Origin: Paracoccaceae bacterium
Lineage (GTDB): Bacteria; Pseudomonadota; Alphaproteobacteria; Rhodobacterales; Rhodobacteraceae
NCBI GenBank assembly: GCA_011525185.1
Contig: WTIQ01000041.1
Location: 1 to 10,583, forward strand
DNA length: 10,583 nt
Direction: 5' to 3'
Part shown: piece after piece, positions 1-6,807 of the stretch
Layout of the letters: the number at the start of each line of letters is the position of its first letter
How positions within the stretch are numbered: position 1 is the first letter of the stretch
Made by a program: the position numbers and the translations under genes
Notes under the pieces: generated by a model
The model's input: only the letters and a program-made list of their open reading frames with translations
Database searches by the model: none
What the model was told of the DNA's origin: nothing

Positions 1-302
1 ATCAACGGACGGGCAATTGACGTCCCAAGCAAATAGAGACCTTCATAAACTTCGTTTGCCCGAAACATCGGAAAGACAAAGTCACGCACGAATTCTTCTC
101 GGACATCTTCAATGTAGATATTTTCGGGCGCTATACCCAAAAGCTCAGCCTTTTGTCTGGCAGGTTCAAGCTCTTCCCCCTGCCCCAAATCGGCTGTGAA
201 CGTCACAACTTCGCAGCCGTACTCGGTCTGTAACCACTTCAATATAATCGAGGTATCTAGGCCACCCGAATAGGCTAGCACAACTTTTTTAGGCGCTGAC
301 AT
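1..302 (-). CDS. argG: Argininosuccinate synthase, N-terminal part (cut by left edge)
   Basis: Cytoplasmic enzyme of arginine synthesis that joins citrulline and aspartate, using ATP, to make argininosuccinate. The reverse strand reads MSAPKKVVLAYSGGLDTS, followed by a segment containing TFTADLGQGEE and, later, YLLGTSIARPL. The AYSGGLDTS stretch (residues 10-18) is the nucleotide-binding loop of the N-type ATP pyrophosphatase fold, and the downstream blocks are typical of ArgG. About 100 residues of a protein usually near 400 are present; the rest lies beyond base 1. The start is taken as ATG at 302-300, giving MSAPKK. A second in-frame ATG two codons upstream (308-306) would give MQMSAPKK and cannot be excluded. 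A GAG-containing purine-rich stretch lies upstream. It is divergent from ilvA. Identification is firm; only the exact start is uncertain. Confidence 0.95.
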   Translation of the reverse strand, partial: MSAPKKVVLAYSGGLDTSIILKWLQTEYGCEVVTFTADLGQGEELEPARQKAELLGIAPENIYIEDVREEFVRDFVFPMFRANEVYEGLYLLGTSIARPL

Positions 303-494
303 CTGCATTTCTCATCTCTTAAATTCAGGGCGCGAATATCGGTTTTTAACATGAGGAGCAAGACAAATAGGCAACCCTCCATCCATTTAAACGCCACAAT
401 CTGCACCCTACGCACCGCGCCATTGCGCCGTTTTTAAAGCGCTATTCACGCGCAACGACTTGCTTTAGCGCACCGCTTGCGCCATGTCATGCAC
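303..494. other. Divergent argG/ilvA intergenic region
   Basis: This region of about 190 bases lies between two divergent biosynthetic genes and must hold both promoters. For argG a weak candidate reads, on the minus strand, TTGCTC (361-356), a 17-nt spacer, then TATTCG (338-333). That would place transcription start about 25 nt before the argG ATG, but each hexamer matches the sigma-70 consensus at only three positions. For ilvA I find no convincing -35/-10 pair. The ilvA side is rich in GCGC tetramers, including GCGC-CATT-GCGC followed by CGTTTTTA near 418-435, but a 4-bp stem is too short to call an attenuator. No leader peptide with an isoleucine or valine run is visible. Confidence 0.4.
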
Positions 495-1721
495 ATGAGT
501 GATTTTAATACCTTTGCCAAAGAGGCGACAGAAGCAATGCGCGCGGTGTTCGACCAAACGCCGCTGCAAAAGAATGAACATCTTTCAGCGCTTTATGATG
601 CCGATGTTTGGCTTAAACGTGAAGATCTGTCACCCGTGCGCTCTTACAAACTACGCGGTGCCTTTAACGCAATGCGAAAATTGCCCGAACAAAAGAGTTT
701 CGTCTGTGCGAGTGCGGGCAACCATGCCCAAGGCGTTGCCTACATGTGCCGCCATTTTGGGGTGAAGGGGCGTATCTTTATGCCCGTCACTACGCCTCAG
801 CAGAAAATCCAAAAAACCAAAATGTTTGGAGGAGAACAGGTCCAAATTGAGCTCATCGGCGATTATTTTGACGATTGTTTAAAAGCAGCTCAGGCCTATT
901 GTAACGCTCACTCAGCACATTTTCTCTCTCCCTTTGACGACGAAGACGTCATTGAGGGTCAGGCATCGGTTGCAGTGGAAATCGAACAACAGCTCGGACG
1001 TTCCCCTGATCACATCATTCTACCAGTGGGCGGTGGTGGTCTGTCCTCAGGTATGATCAGCTATTTTGAAAACGAAACACACTTTACATTGGTGGAGCCG
1101 CTGGGCGGTGCCTGCCTGTGGTCGGCTTTAATTGCAGGCAAACCCGTAAAGTTGGATCATGTAGACACCTTTGCCGATGGTGCCGCGGTTGGTCAGATCG
1201 GACATCGCACATGGGAAAGGCTAAAAAACATCGGCCTAGCCAATGTACTGCGCATCCCAGAGGATCGGATTTGCTTGACCATGCTTGATATGTTGAACGT
1301 GGAAGGTATTGTACTTGAACCCGCTGGCGCGCTGGCGATTGATGCGCTCAAAGACTTGGGCCGTTCTATTTCAGGACGACAGGTTGTCTGTGTCTCGTCT
1401 GGTGGAAACTTTGATTTTGAGCGCCTCCCAGAAGTTAAAGAGCGGGGTCAAAGATTTTCGGGGGTCAAAAAATATCTCGTGCTTCGCATGCCCCAGCGGC
1501 CTGGCGCCTTAAAAGAATTTCTAAATTTGCTGGGACCAGAGGATGATATTACCCGCTTTGAATACCTTAAGAAGTCTGCCCGTAACTTTGGCTCTATTCT
1601 GATCGGCATTGAAACCAAATCGGCCGTGATGTTTGAAGATTTCTTCAAACGGCTGAACGATGCTGGCTTCACATATACTGATATCACAAACGACGATATT
1701 ATGGCACAGTTTGTGGTGTGA
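495..1721 (+). CDS. ilvA: Threonine ammonia-lyase, biosynthetic short form
   Basis: PLP enzyme that deaminates threonine to 2-oxobutanoate, the first step to isoleucine. From ATG 495 the product is 408 residues. The Schiff-base lysine is K52 in VRSYKLRGAF, and the PLP phosphate-binding glycine loop is GGGGL at residues 179-183. ASAGNHAQG precedes it, as in fold-type II enzymes. The C-terminal 80-90 residues begin around KKYLVLRMPQRPGALKEF and form a single ACT-like regulatory domain. This is the short form, unlike the roughly 510-residue E. coli enzyme with two such domains. Feedback inhibition by isoleucine is expected from the family, not shown here. The frame extends upstream to TTG 477 and ATG 489, but ATG 495 (MSDFNTF) fits the family start best. 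The 3' end overlaps the convergent HPt gene by 23 nt, leaving no room for a dedicated terminator. Confidence 0.95.
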   Translation: MSDFNTFAKEATEAMRAVFDQTPLQKNEHLSALYDADVWLKREDLSPVRSYKLRGAFNAMRKLPEQKSFVCASAGNHAQGVAYMCRHFGVKGRIFMPVTTPQQKIQKTKMFGGEQVQIELIGDYFDDCLKAAQAYCNAHSAHFLSPFDDEDVIEGQASVAVEIEQQLGRSPDHIILPVGGGGLSSGMISYFENETHFTLVEPLGGACLWSALIAGKPVKLDHVDTFADGAAVGQIGHRTWERLKNIGLANVLRIPEDRICLTMLDMLNVEGIVLEPAGALAIDALKDLGRSISGRQVVCVSSGGNFDFERLPEVKERGQRFSGVKKYLVLRMPQRPGALKEFLNLLGPEDDITRFEYLKKSARNFGSILIGIETKSAVMFEDFFKRLNDAGFTYTDITNDDIMAQFVV

Positions 1722-2046
1722 GTTCATCTATCTTTGATGACAGTTTTTCATAAAACTCCTTAGTGCTAGCTTCAAAATGACTACGGAGCGCGGAAATCAT
1801 GTCCTGAGGCACATGACTCTCCCAATGCGAAAGATACTGTTCGCATAACTCTGCAAGTCCACGAAATCCAACGTTTAAACTGCTGCCTTTCATAAAATGA
1901 ATTTGCGCCTTTAGTGTTGCCTGATCTTCAAGCGATAGTTGCTCAAGCGTGCTCTTGGATTCTTCCAGAAAAATATCAAATATTTCAGAAAACACTTCTG
2001 CTCCCACTTCCTCTCGTAGCTCCAGTGTTCTTTGCCATTCAATCAT
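1699..2046 (-). CDS. HPt-domain histidine phosphotransfer protein
   Basis: Small cytoplasmic protein of 115 residues, predicted all-helical and consisting of little more than one HPt domain. The phosphorylatable histidine is H50 in IHFMKGSSLNVGF, which matches the HPt pattern H-x-L/M-K-G-S-x-x-x-G. Glycine and lysine sit at their usual places after the histidine. Such proteins relay phosphoryl groups between a hybrid kinase receiver and another receiver domain. The divergent REC-PP2C gene next door offers an obvious receiver partner; that pairing is inferred from position. The ATG at 2046-2044 is preceded by AGGA about eight bases away (CACAGGAAAATATT), a good ribosome binding site. The stop (TAA, 1701-1699) lies inside the end of ilvA on the other strand. 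No kinase domain is present, and no cognate kinase is visible in the window. Confidence 0.85.
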   Translation of the reverse strand: MIEWQRTLELREEVGAEVFSEIFDIFLEESKSTLEQLSLEDQATLKAQIHFMKGSSLNVGFRGLAELCEQYLSHWESHVPQDMISALRSHFEASTKEFYEKLSSKIDELTPQTVP

Positions 2047-2166
2047 AATATTTTCCTGTGTTTTTCATCCGATTAACGTGAAAAATTGAAGAAACCATTT
2101 AAAGCGTCTCACCTTCTATCGAAGACGACTTACGCACTCTAACTTTTGGATGTGTCGAATCTTCAA

Positions 2167-2183
2167 ACTGTCAAGCTGACAGT
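2167..2183. promoter_or_regulatory. 17-bp perfect palindromic element, candidate operator
   Basis: The sequence ACTGTCA-AGC-TGACAGT has perfect 7-bp arms around a 3-bp centre. It lies in the divergent region between the HPt and REC-PP2C genes, about 120 bases from each start. The plus strand contains CTGACA, and the minus strand contains TTGACA (2174-2169), an exact -35 hexamer pointing toward the HPt gene. I could not find a good -10 at 16-18 bp in either direction. Its dimer-site symmetry and location suggest a transcription factor site, but I cannot assign a regulator. Three bases are too small a loop for a full RNA hairpin, so a DNA site is more likely than an RNA structure. Confidence 0.5.
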
Positions 2184-2252
2184 CACTTTCGCTGATCATG
2201 CTTTAACGCAGAGAGGCACCTGACTTTTTTTGTCGTGTTATTCTTATCGTAA

Positions 2253-2296
2253 GGTGTTTTCCCTTACATACTGACATGCATTCAAGGGAAAACACC
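2253..2296 (+). promoter_or_regulatory. Perfect 13-bp inverted repeat masking the phosphatase RBS
   Basis: The left arm GGTGTTTTCCCTT (2253-2265) and right arm AAGGGAAAACACC (2284-2296) are exact reverse complements, separated by an 18-nt loop. The right arm ends at the base before GTG 2297, the probable start of the REC-PP2C gene, and contains AAGGGA (2284-2289), its best Shine-Dalgarno sequence at 7-nt spacing. In RNA the stem would hide the ribosome binding site. The loop contains an alternative in-frame ATG (2276). No U-tract follows on either strand, so it is not an intrinsic terminator. It may be a translational switch (thermosensor, small-RNA or protein target) or a DNA operator; sequence alone cannot decide. 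The repeat itself is certain; its role is inferred. Confidence 0.6.
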
Positions 2297-3562
2297 GTGA
2301 CTGTTCCTACGTCAAACCAGCCAGATACATATCCGCTTGTGACACATGTCATAAAAACAATTCTTATTGTTGATGATAGCAAAGCGCAGCGTCGTATTGT
2401 CAGCGCGATGATCGACAAATGGGGGCACACGGTCCTCGAAGCTGCCTCCGCCGAAGAGGCGATGGAAATCAGCGCCACCAATTACCCTGACCTTGTATTG
2501 AGTGATTGGATGATGCCAGGCATGTCAGGCTTGGAATTTTGCTCTGCATTTCGAGCCCTCGATCCGTCCAAGTATAGCTATTTTATTTTGCTCACTTCCA
2601 AAACACTAAAATCAGAAATTGCAGAAGGCTTACAAAACGGTGCAGATGATTTTTTGTCCAAGCCAGTCAACGCCGCCGAGTTACGCGCGCGCATTGCCGC
2701 AGCAGACCGCATTCTTCAGATGCAACGGGAATTACAACAAAAAAACAATTTGATTTCGACGGCTCTTGATGAAATTCAAAAACTTTACTCAGCCGTTGAT
2801 CGGGATTTGAAAGAGGCGCGAAAACTTCAACAATCCCTGTTGAGAGAGCGCTCAAAACGATTCGGCCCGTTTGATTTATCTCTCATTCTTGAAACGGCAG
2901 GGCATGTGGGAGGCGACCTTGTTGGTTTTTTTCAAGCAGGCCAACATCATCTCGGGATTTTTGGCGTAGACGTGTCTGGGCATGGCATAAACTCTGCCCT
3001 TATGACCGCGCGTATTGCAGGTTATTTGTCTACAAATGACGCAGAGCAAAACATCGCTCTAGAACAAGATCAGATGGGACAGGTCAGACCAATTTCACCA
3101 GCACGGGCTGTTGCACGGTTGAACAAAATAATCCTTAATGAAATGGACACCGAACTCTATCTCACATTGCTTTTGGGCAATATTGATCTTCGCAACGGAC
3201 GCTTGCAATTTTCGCAGGCAGGTCATCCCCATCCCATCATCCTGCATGCAAACGGCAAAATTGCACCCCAAGGCAACGGCGGTCTGCCCGTGGGTTTATT
3301 TACAGATGCTGCATATGAAGACTGCGAAACAACACTTGCGCCAGGAGATCGGCTATTTATTCTCTCTGATGGTGTTTTTGAATGTATGTCTCATGAGAAA
3401 GAGGTGTTGGGAGAGCAGCGCGTCCACTCCATCCTCAAGAGCCACAAAACCCTCCAAGTATTGCCACTCTTGGATGCGCTTGTAACAGACTTGCATAGCT
3501 TCTCTAAATCCGAGGATTTTGACGACGATGTCTCTGGTATTTTACTGCATTATCATGCCTGA
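2297..3562 (+). CDS. Response regulator fused to PP2C-type (SpoIIE/RsbU) serine phosphatase
   Basis: Cytoplasmic two-domain signalling protein, 421 residues from GTG 2297. The N-terminal receiver domain shows the acidic pair in LIVDDS (residues 26-27), phospho-acceptor D70 in LVLSDWMMPG, T100 in ILLTSK and K122 in LSKPV. A helical, probably coiled-coil linker (about 135-185) leads to a SpoIIE-type PP2C domain with VGGD (204-207), VDVSGHG (224-230), GHPHP, LSDGVFE and a final DDDVSG, the metal-binding acidic residues of the family. By analogy with RsbU and Rhodobacter RbaY, it should dephosphorylate an anti-anti-sigma (STAS) protein when the receiver is phosphorylated; no STAS or anti-sigma gene is in the window. 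GTG 2297 has AAGGGA at 7 nt. The in-frame ATG 2276 would add seven residues but lacks a nearby ribosome site and lies in the loop of the inverted repeat. It is divergent from the HPt gene. Confidence 0.9.
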   Translation: MTVPTSNQPDTYPLVTHVIKTILIVDDSKAQRRIVSAMIDKWGHTVLEAASAEEAMEISATNYPDLVLSDWMMPGMSGLEFCSAFRALDPSKYSYFILLTSKTLKSEIAEGLQNGADDFLSKPVNAAELRARIAAADRILQMQRELQQKNNLISTALDEIQKLYSAVDRDLKEARKLQQSLLRERSKRFGPFDLSLILETAGHVGGDLVGFFQAGQHHLGIFGVDVSGHGINSALMTARIAGYLSTNDAEQNIALEQDQMGQVRPISPARAVARLNKIILNEMDTELYLTLLLGNIDLRNGRLQFSQAGHPHPIILHANGKIAPQGNGGLPVGLFTDAAYEDCETTLAPGDRLFILSDGVFECMSHEKEVLGEQRVHSILKSHKTLQVLPLLDALVTDLHSFSKSEDFDDDVSGILLHYHA

Positions 3563-3567
3563 CAAGG

Positions 3568-4005
3568 TCAATCTCTCAGAGATTTTATAAACGCCTGATC
3601 GCCGTAATTCTCAACGATTTGCATGGCTAGTTGGCGCGGCACCCAATGATCGCTGTGGCCTGCCTCTGTGGGGTCACATAGCCGTCTTACAGGCATGGCG
3701 AGATAGACGGCACAGATTTTCTCCGCCCAAAGGTCATATTCGGGCATATAGACAAATCGCCGGAACGCGCCAAGCCGTCGCGGTTGCGCGATACGCCAAC
3801 CCGTTTCTTCCAGAACTTCGCGGTGAAGGGCAGTAATGGGATGCTCGCCGGGGTCAATACCACCACCAGGCAATTGGAATTCAGGATTTGGCTCTTGCTG
3901 GAATGTTAAAAGAACATCATTGCCCCGCGGTAGTATGGCATAAACGCCAGGTCTCTTCTTATAACTGACCCCCGCTCGCACTGCTTCGCCATATCGTTTG
4001 ATCAT
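3568..4005 (-). CDS. NUDIX hydrolase
   Basis: Pyrophosphohydrolase of the NUDIX superfamily, 145 residues from ATG 4005-4003. The complete Nudix box occupies residues 48-70: G48, E54, then REVLEETGW (62-70), so all metal-binding glutamates are present. It is preceded by PEFQLPGGG, giving the usual beta-strand entry to the box. The substrate cannot be told from sequence; (d)NTPs, oxidised nucleotides and ADP-sugars are possible for this superfamily. The frame stays open to 4098, overlapping hslO. I chose the internal start because GGGAAG lies five bases before it and MIKRYG fits the family start. The gene is convergent with the REC-PP2C gene (5-nt gap) and divergent from hslO. It belongs to a different subgroup from the second NUDIX gene at 5051. 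Confidence 0.85.
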   Translation of the reverse strand: MIKRYGEAVRAGVSYKKRPGVYAILPRGNDVLLTFQQEPNPEFQLPGGGIDPGEHPITALHREVLEETGWRIAQPRRLGAFRRFVYMPEYDLWAEKICAVYLAMPVRRLCDPTEAGHSDHWVPRQLAMQIVENYGDQAFIKSLRD

Positions 4006-4022
4006 AGCTGCTTCCCGCTTCG

Positions 4023-4057
4023 CCTGTCTTGCCCTGTTAAATGAGACAGGGTATGGC
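4023..4057 (+). promoter_or_regulatory. Candidate hslO promoter with overlapping inverted repeats
   Basis: TTGCCC (4029-4034), a 17-nt spacer and TATGGC (4052-4057) form a plausible but imperfect sigma-70-like promoter about 30 bases before the hslO ATG. Two overlapping inverted repeats share a right arm. CCTGTCT (4023-4029) pairs with AGACAGG (4044-4050), and CCCTGT (4032-4037) pairs with ACAGGG (4046-4051). The second repeat lies exactly in the promoter spacer, a common place for an operator. Hsp33 genes are often heat- or redox-regulated, but I see no clear heat-shock sigma site. The hexamer matches are weak (four and three of six). Confidence 0.35.
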
Positions 4058-4086
4058 ACGAAGAAACGCGCGACGAAAGGCAAAAG

Positions 4087-5070
4087 ATGCAGGATCATTC
4101 TCCAGATTGGGACGATAGAGTTCTTCCCTTTGAGCTGAAAGCGGCAGATATTCGCGGTCGTGTTGCCCGTCTTGACGGGGTCTTAAGCGGCGTGCTTGCA
4201 CAGCACGACTACCCCCCAGTTGTGGAAGCGCTGATCGCGGAAATGACATTGCTCACGGCCTTGATTGGTCAAACCATCAAATTACGCTGGAAACTCTCCT
4301 TACAAGTTCAGTCCAACGGACCTGTTCGCATGATTGCCACCGACTATTACGGCCCAGACCAAGACGGGCATCCTGCCCGCATCCGCGCCTATGCAGGTTT
4401 TGACAAAGATCGCCTCACCAGCGGTGCCCCCATAGATCAGCTTGGCAAAGGATATTTTGCCGTCTTGATCGATCAAGGCGAAGGCATGCAGCCCTATCAA
4501 GGCATTACACCCTTGTCCCAAAAATCGCTTGCCGAGAGTGCAGAGGCCTATTTCGCCCAATCCGAACAGCTGCCAACAGCCTTTTCCCTCAGTTTTGGAA
4601 AAGTCACTGAACCAGGTCAAAAAGAGCATTGGCGCGGTGGAGGGATCATGATCCAGCACATGCCCAAAGCCAGTCCATTTGTCGCGCAAGACGAGGCAAC
4701 GGGTGAGGATGGTTTGCTGAGCGCAACTGATCTTGTCAGTGGCGAAAACGAAGAAAACTGGTCACGGGTCAACCATCATCTCAACACGGTCGAAGAGCTT
4801 GAGTTGATCGGTCCCACGGTCACACCGACAACGCTCTTGACGCGCCTCTTTCACGAAGAAACCCCCGTGATTTTTGACACTCAAAAGGTTGAGTTTGGCT
4901 GCACCTGTTCAGAAGAGCGCGTCCGTCAATCGCTTTCGATCTATTCGGCAAAAGATATCGAAAAAATGACAACCGATGACGGGCGTGTCACCGCTGATTG
5001 TCAATTTTGTGGGGCGCATTACACGCTTGACCCCAAAACGGTTGGATTTGATGCCATATCAGACAGCTGA
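4087..5070 (+). CDS. hslO: Hsp33 redox-regulated chaperone
   Basis: Cytoplasmic holdase chaperone activated by oxidative unfolding, 327 residues. The C-terminal zinc-binding cysteines are all present in the Hsp33 pattern: C272-x-C274 in FGCTCSEERV and C305-x-x-C308 in DCQFCGAHY. Reduced cysteines bind zinc; oxidation to disulfides releases it and turns the chaperone on. The N-terminal core has family landmarks such as TALIGQTIKLRWKLSLQ and RIRAYAGF, and the HWRGGGIMIQ block is typical of the alphaproteobacterial form. The ATG at 4087 has AAAGG six bases upstream. The start of the next gene lies inside its last codons (20-nt overlap), so translation is probably coupled. It is the first gene of a four-gene run. 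Confidence 0.96.
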   Translation: MQDHSPDWDDRVLPFELKAADIRGRVARLDGVLSGVLAQHDYPPVVEALIAEMTLLTALIGQTIKLRWKLSLQVQSNGPVRMIATDYYGPDQDGHPARIRAYAGFDKDRLTSGAPIDQLGKGYFAVLIDQGEGMQPYQGITPLSQKSLAESAEAYFAQSEQLPTAFSLSFGKVTEPGQKEHWRGGGIMIQHMPKASPFVAQDEATGEDGLLSATDLVSGENEENWSRVNHHLNTVEELELIGPTVTPTTLLTRLFHEETPVIFDTQKVEFGCTCSEERVRQSLSIYSAKDIEKMTTDDGRVTADCQFCGAHYTLDPKTVGFDAISDS

Positions 5071-5665
5071 ATATCTTGCCCAAATTGAGACAGCACTAGG
5101 GCTTGAACTGACGGGGTCCTCGGACTTTGACCTCAACAAGGGACGTCCCAACCCATCAAAATCAGCACTGCGCGAGGCTGGCGTGCTTATTGCGCTCACG
5201 GATATCAATAATGAGTGTCATGTTCTTCTCACCAAGAGATCGGCCGCGCTTAAGCACCATCCAGGCCAAGTTGCCTTTGCAGGCGGAAAGGTAGAGCCCG
5301 GCGATGGCACTCCAACCGCAACTGCCCTACGAGAAGCAGAGGAAGAAATTGCGCTGCCTCAAAAGGCGGTCAAGGTTCTGGGGCAGCTCAGTCCCCATGT
5401 CACCATCACCAATTTTCGCGTCACCCCAGTGCTCGGGCAGGTTACAGCGCAGGTAGACCTAAGGCCAGAGACGGGGGAAGTTGACGAAATTTTCAGCGTT
5501 CCGCTTTCATTTTTATTGGCTGTTGAGAACTACCAGATTTGCAAACGGCGGTATTTGGGCGTGGATCGCTTTTATTACACGATTCCCTACGGCCCCTATT
5601 ACATTTGGGGGGCAACAGCGCGGATGCTGCGCGGCTTTGCCGAGAGAATGGCACAATGCAACTGA
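5051..5665 (+). CDS. NUDIX CoA-pyrophosphatase-type hydrolase (NudL/YeaB-like)
   Basis: Predicted to split coenzyme A and related dinucleotides into phosphopantetheine and adenosine phosphate; 204 residues. The family signature is clear: LLTKRSAALKHHPGQ (59-73) followed by VAFAGG and the box end REAEEEIAL (94-102). In the usual signature the block before the box reads FPGG; here it is FAGG (residues 76-79), a proline-to-alanine change. The catalytic REAEEE glutamates are intact, so it should be active. The frame opens at 4976, but ATG 5051 (MPYQTAEYL) gives the normal length and has GGA shortly upstream. It overlaps hslO by 20 nt and the cca start by 10 nt, so all three are likely co-translated. 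CoA specificity is inferred from the family, not proven. Confidence 0.88.
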   Translation: MPYQTAEYLAQIETALGLELTGSSDFDLNKGRPNPSKSALREAGVLIALTDINNECHVLLTKRSAALKHHPGQVAFAGGKVEPGDGTPTATALREAEEEIALPQKAVKVLGQLSPHVTITNFRVTPVLGQVTAQVDLRPETGEVDEIFSVPLSFLLAVENYQICKRRYLGVDRFYYTIPYGPYYIWGATARMLRGFAERMAQCN

Positions 5666-6804
5666 CAGGCGCATGGCTAAATAACGCAAATTTGCGTCGC
5701 GTATTGAGCGTGTTATCCGCAAATGGGGCCGAGGCCTATATGGTTGGCGGCTGCGTGCGAAATAGCCTCTTGGGGCGCGACATCAGTGACATCGATATTG
5801 CCACCAGACTGAAACCTCAGGAAACGCTGGACTATGCGCGCAAAGCAGGGATCAAGGCCATTCCGACGGGTGCCGATTATGGGACCATCACCCTCGCTGA
5901 AAACGATGACACCTTTGAAGTCACCACCTTTCGCAAGGACATCGACACCAATGGAAGACAGGCCACGGTCGTCTTCTCAGATCGTCTAGAGGAGGATGCA
6001 AAACGCAGAGATTTCACAATCAATGCTCTTTATGCGGACCTTGAAGGCAAGGTGATTGACCCTTTGGGCGGGTTGGAAGATCTCAAAAAGAGGCGCTTGC
6101 GTTTTATCGAAGATCCCGCGCAACGGATAAGAGAGGATTACTTGCGCATTCTGCGTTATTTCCGCTTTTACGCTTGGTATGCAAATCCAGACAATGGATT
6201 TGATGCGAAGGCGCTGGATGCGATTGCCCAGAATGTGGAGGGCTTAGAGCTGCTCTCGCGCGAACGCATTGGCGCGGAGATGCTAAAACTCCTCTCTGCC
6301 CCTGACCCAGCGCCCGCCCTCGCAACGATGCAACAAATAGGGGTGCTTCCCGCTTTTTTACCCGGGTCAGACACGCGAGCACTCCCCCTTATTCTGCATT
6401 TTGAACACATAACGGGCATAAGCCTAAATGCCTTGACCCGCCTAGCCTCTCTCGGTGGCAGCAAGGTTTCAGAGCGCCTGCGCCTTAGCAAAAAGCAGAG
6501 CCATGCACTGGCCCTCATGCGGGAGCATATGGGAAGTACTATGGGCATAGGGGAGCTTTCCTATCGGTTTGGTGCCTTACTTGCAGAAAGTATCCTCTTG
6601 CTCAGAGCTGCCCAGTTTGAAACGCAGCCACACTCCGTTGAACTTGAGGCCATTACACGGGGGGCAGAGGCGCATTTTCCGATCAAAGCCCAAGATCTTG
6701 ACCCCGCACTCAAAGGTGCTGCGCTGGGGACAACGCTCAAGCGCCTAGAACAGCGCTGGATTGATAGCGGCTTTCGTCTGAGCAAGCTTGACCTTTTAAA
6801 TTGA
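5656..6804 (+). CDS. cca: CCA tRNA nucleotidyltransferase
   Basis: Template-independent polymerase that builds or repairs the 3' CCA end of tRNAs, 382 residues. The class II nucleotidyltransferase head shows YMVGGCVRNSLLGRD (28-42) and the metal-binding pair D45-x-D47 in SDIDIAT. TGADYGTITL and EVTTFRKD follow, then RRDFTINALY and the EDPAQRIREDYLRILRYFRFYA region that helps select CTP and ATP. The helical C-terminal half, which binds tRNA, is less conserved. ATG 5656 (MQLTGAW) was chosen over the longer open frame from 5539 because the latter would read across the upstream gene. The start overlaps the NUDIX stop by 10 nt, and the stop is 3 nt before the LysE-family gene. Poly(A) polymerase I is the main alternative, but length and motifs favour the CCA enzyme. 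Confidence 0.93.
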   Translation: MQLTGAWLNNANLRRVLSVLSANGAEAYMVGGCVRNSLLGRDISDIDIATRLKPQETLDYARKAGIKAIPTGADYGTITLAENDDTFEVTTFRKDIDTNGRQATVVFSDRLEEDAKRRDFTINALYADLEGKVIDPLGGLEDLKKRRLRFIEDPAQRIREDYLRILRYFRFYAWYANPDNGFDAKALDAIAQNVEGLELLSRERIGAEMLKLLSAPDPAPALATMQQIGVLPAFLPGSDTRALPLILHFEHITGISLNALTRLASLGGSKVSERLRLSKKQSHALALMREHMGSTMGIGELSYRFGALLAESILLLRAAQFETQPHSVELEAITRGAEAHFPIKAQDLDPALKGAALGTTLKRLEQRWIDSGFRLSKLDLLN

Positions 6805-6807
6805 GCT

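Noticed and set aside
2060..2125. TTAA motifs upstream of the HPt gene that resemble CtrA half-sites
   Set aside because: No TTAA-N7-TTAA full site is present; in an AT-rich stretch single TTAA words are expected by chance.
3570..3584. Small inverted repeat AATCTCT-C-AGAGATT between the REC-PP2C and NUDIX stops, followed by TTATAA
   Set aside because: Its position suits a bidirectional terminator, but with a real loop the stem has only about five AT-rich pairs and no proper U-tract, so I did not annotate it.
6168..6548. Open frame of 126 codons on the minus strand opposite cca (and a 92-codon one at 6104-6382)
   Set aside because: It lies fully inside a well-supported gene, shows low-complexity Ser/Arg/Ala-rich translation, and has no recognisable domain; it is a shadow.
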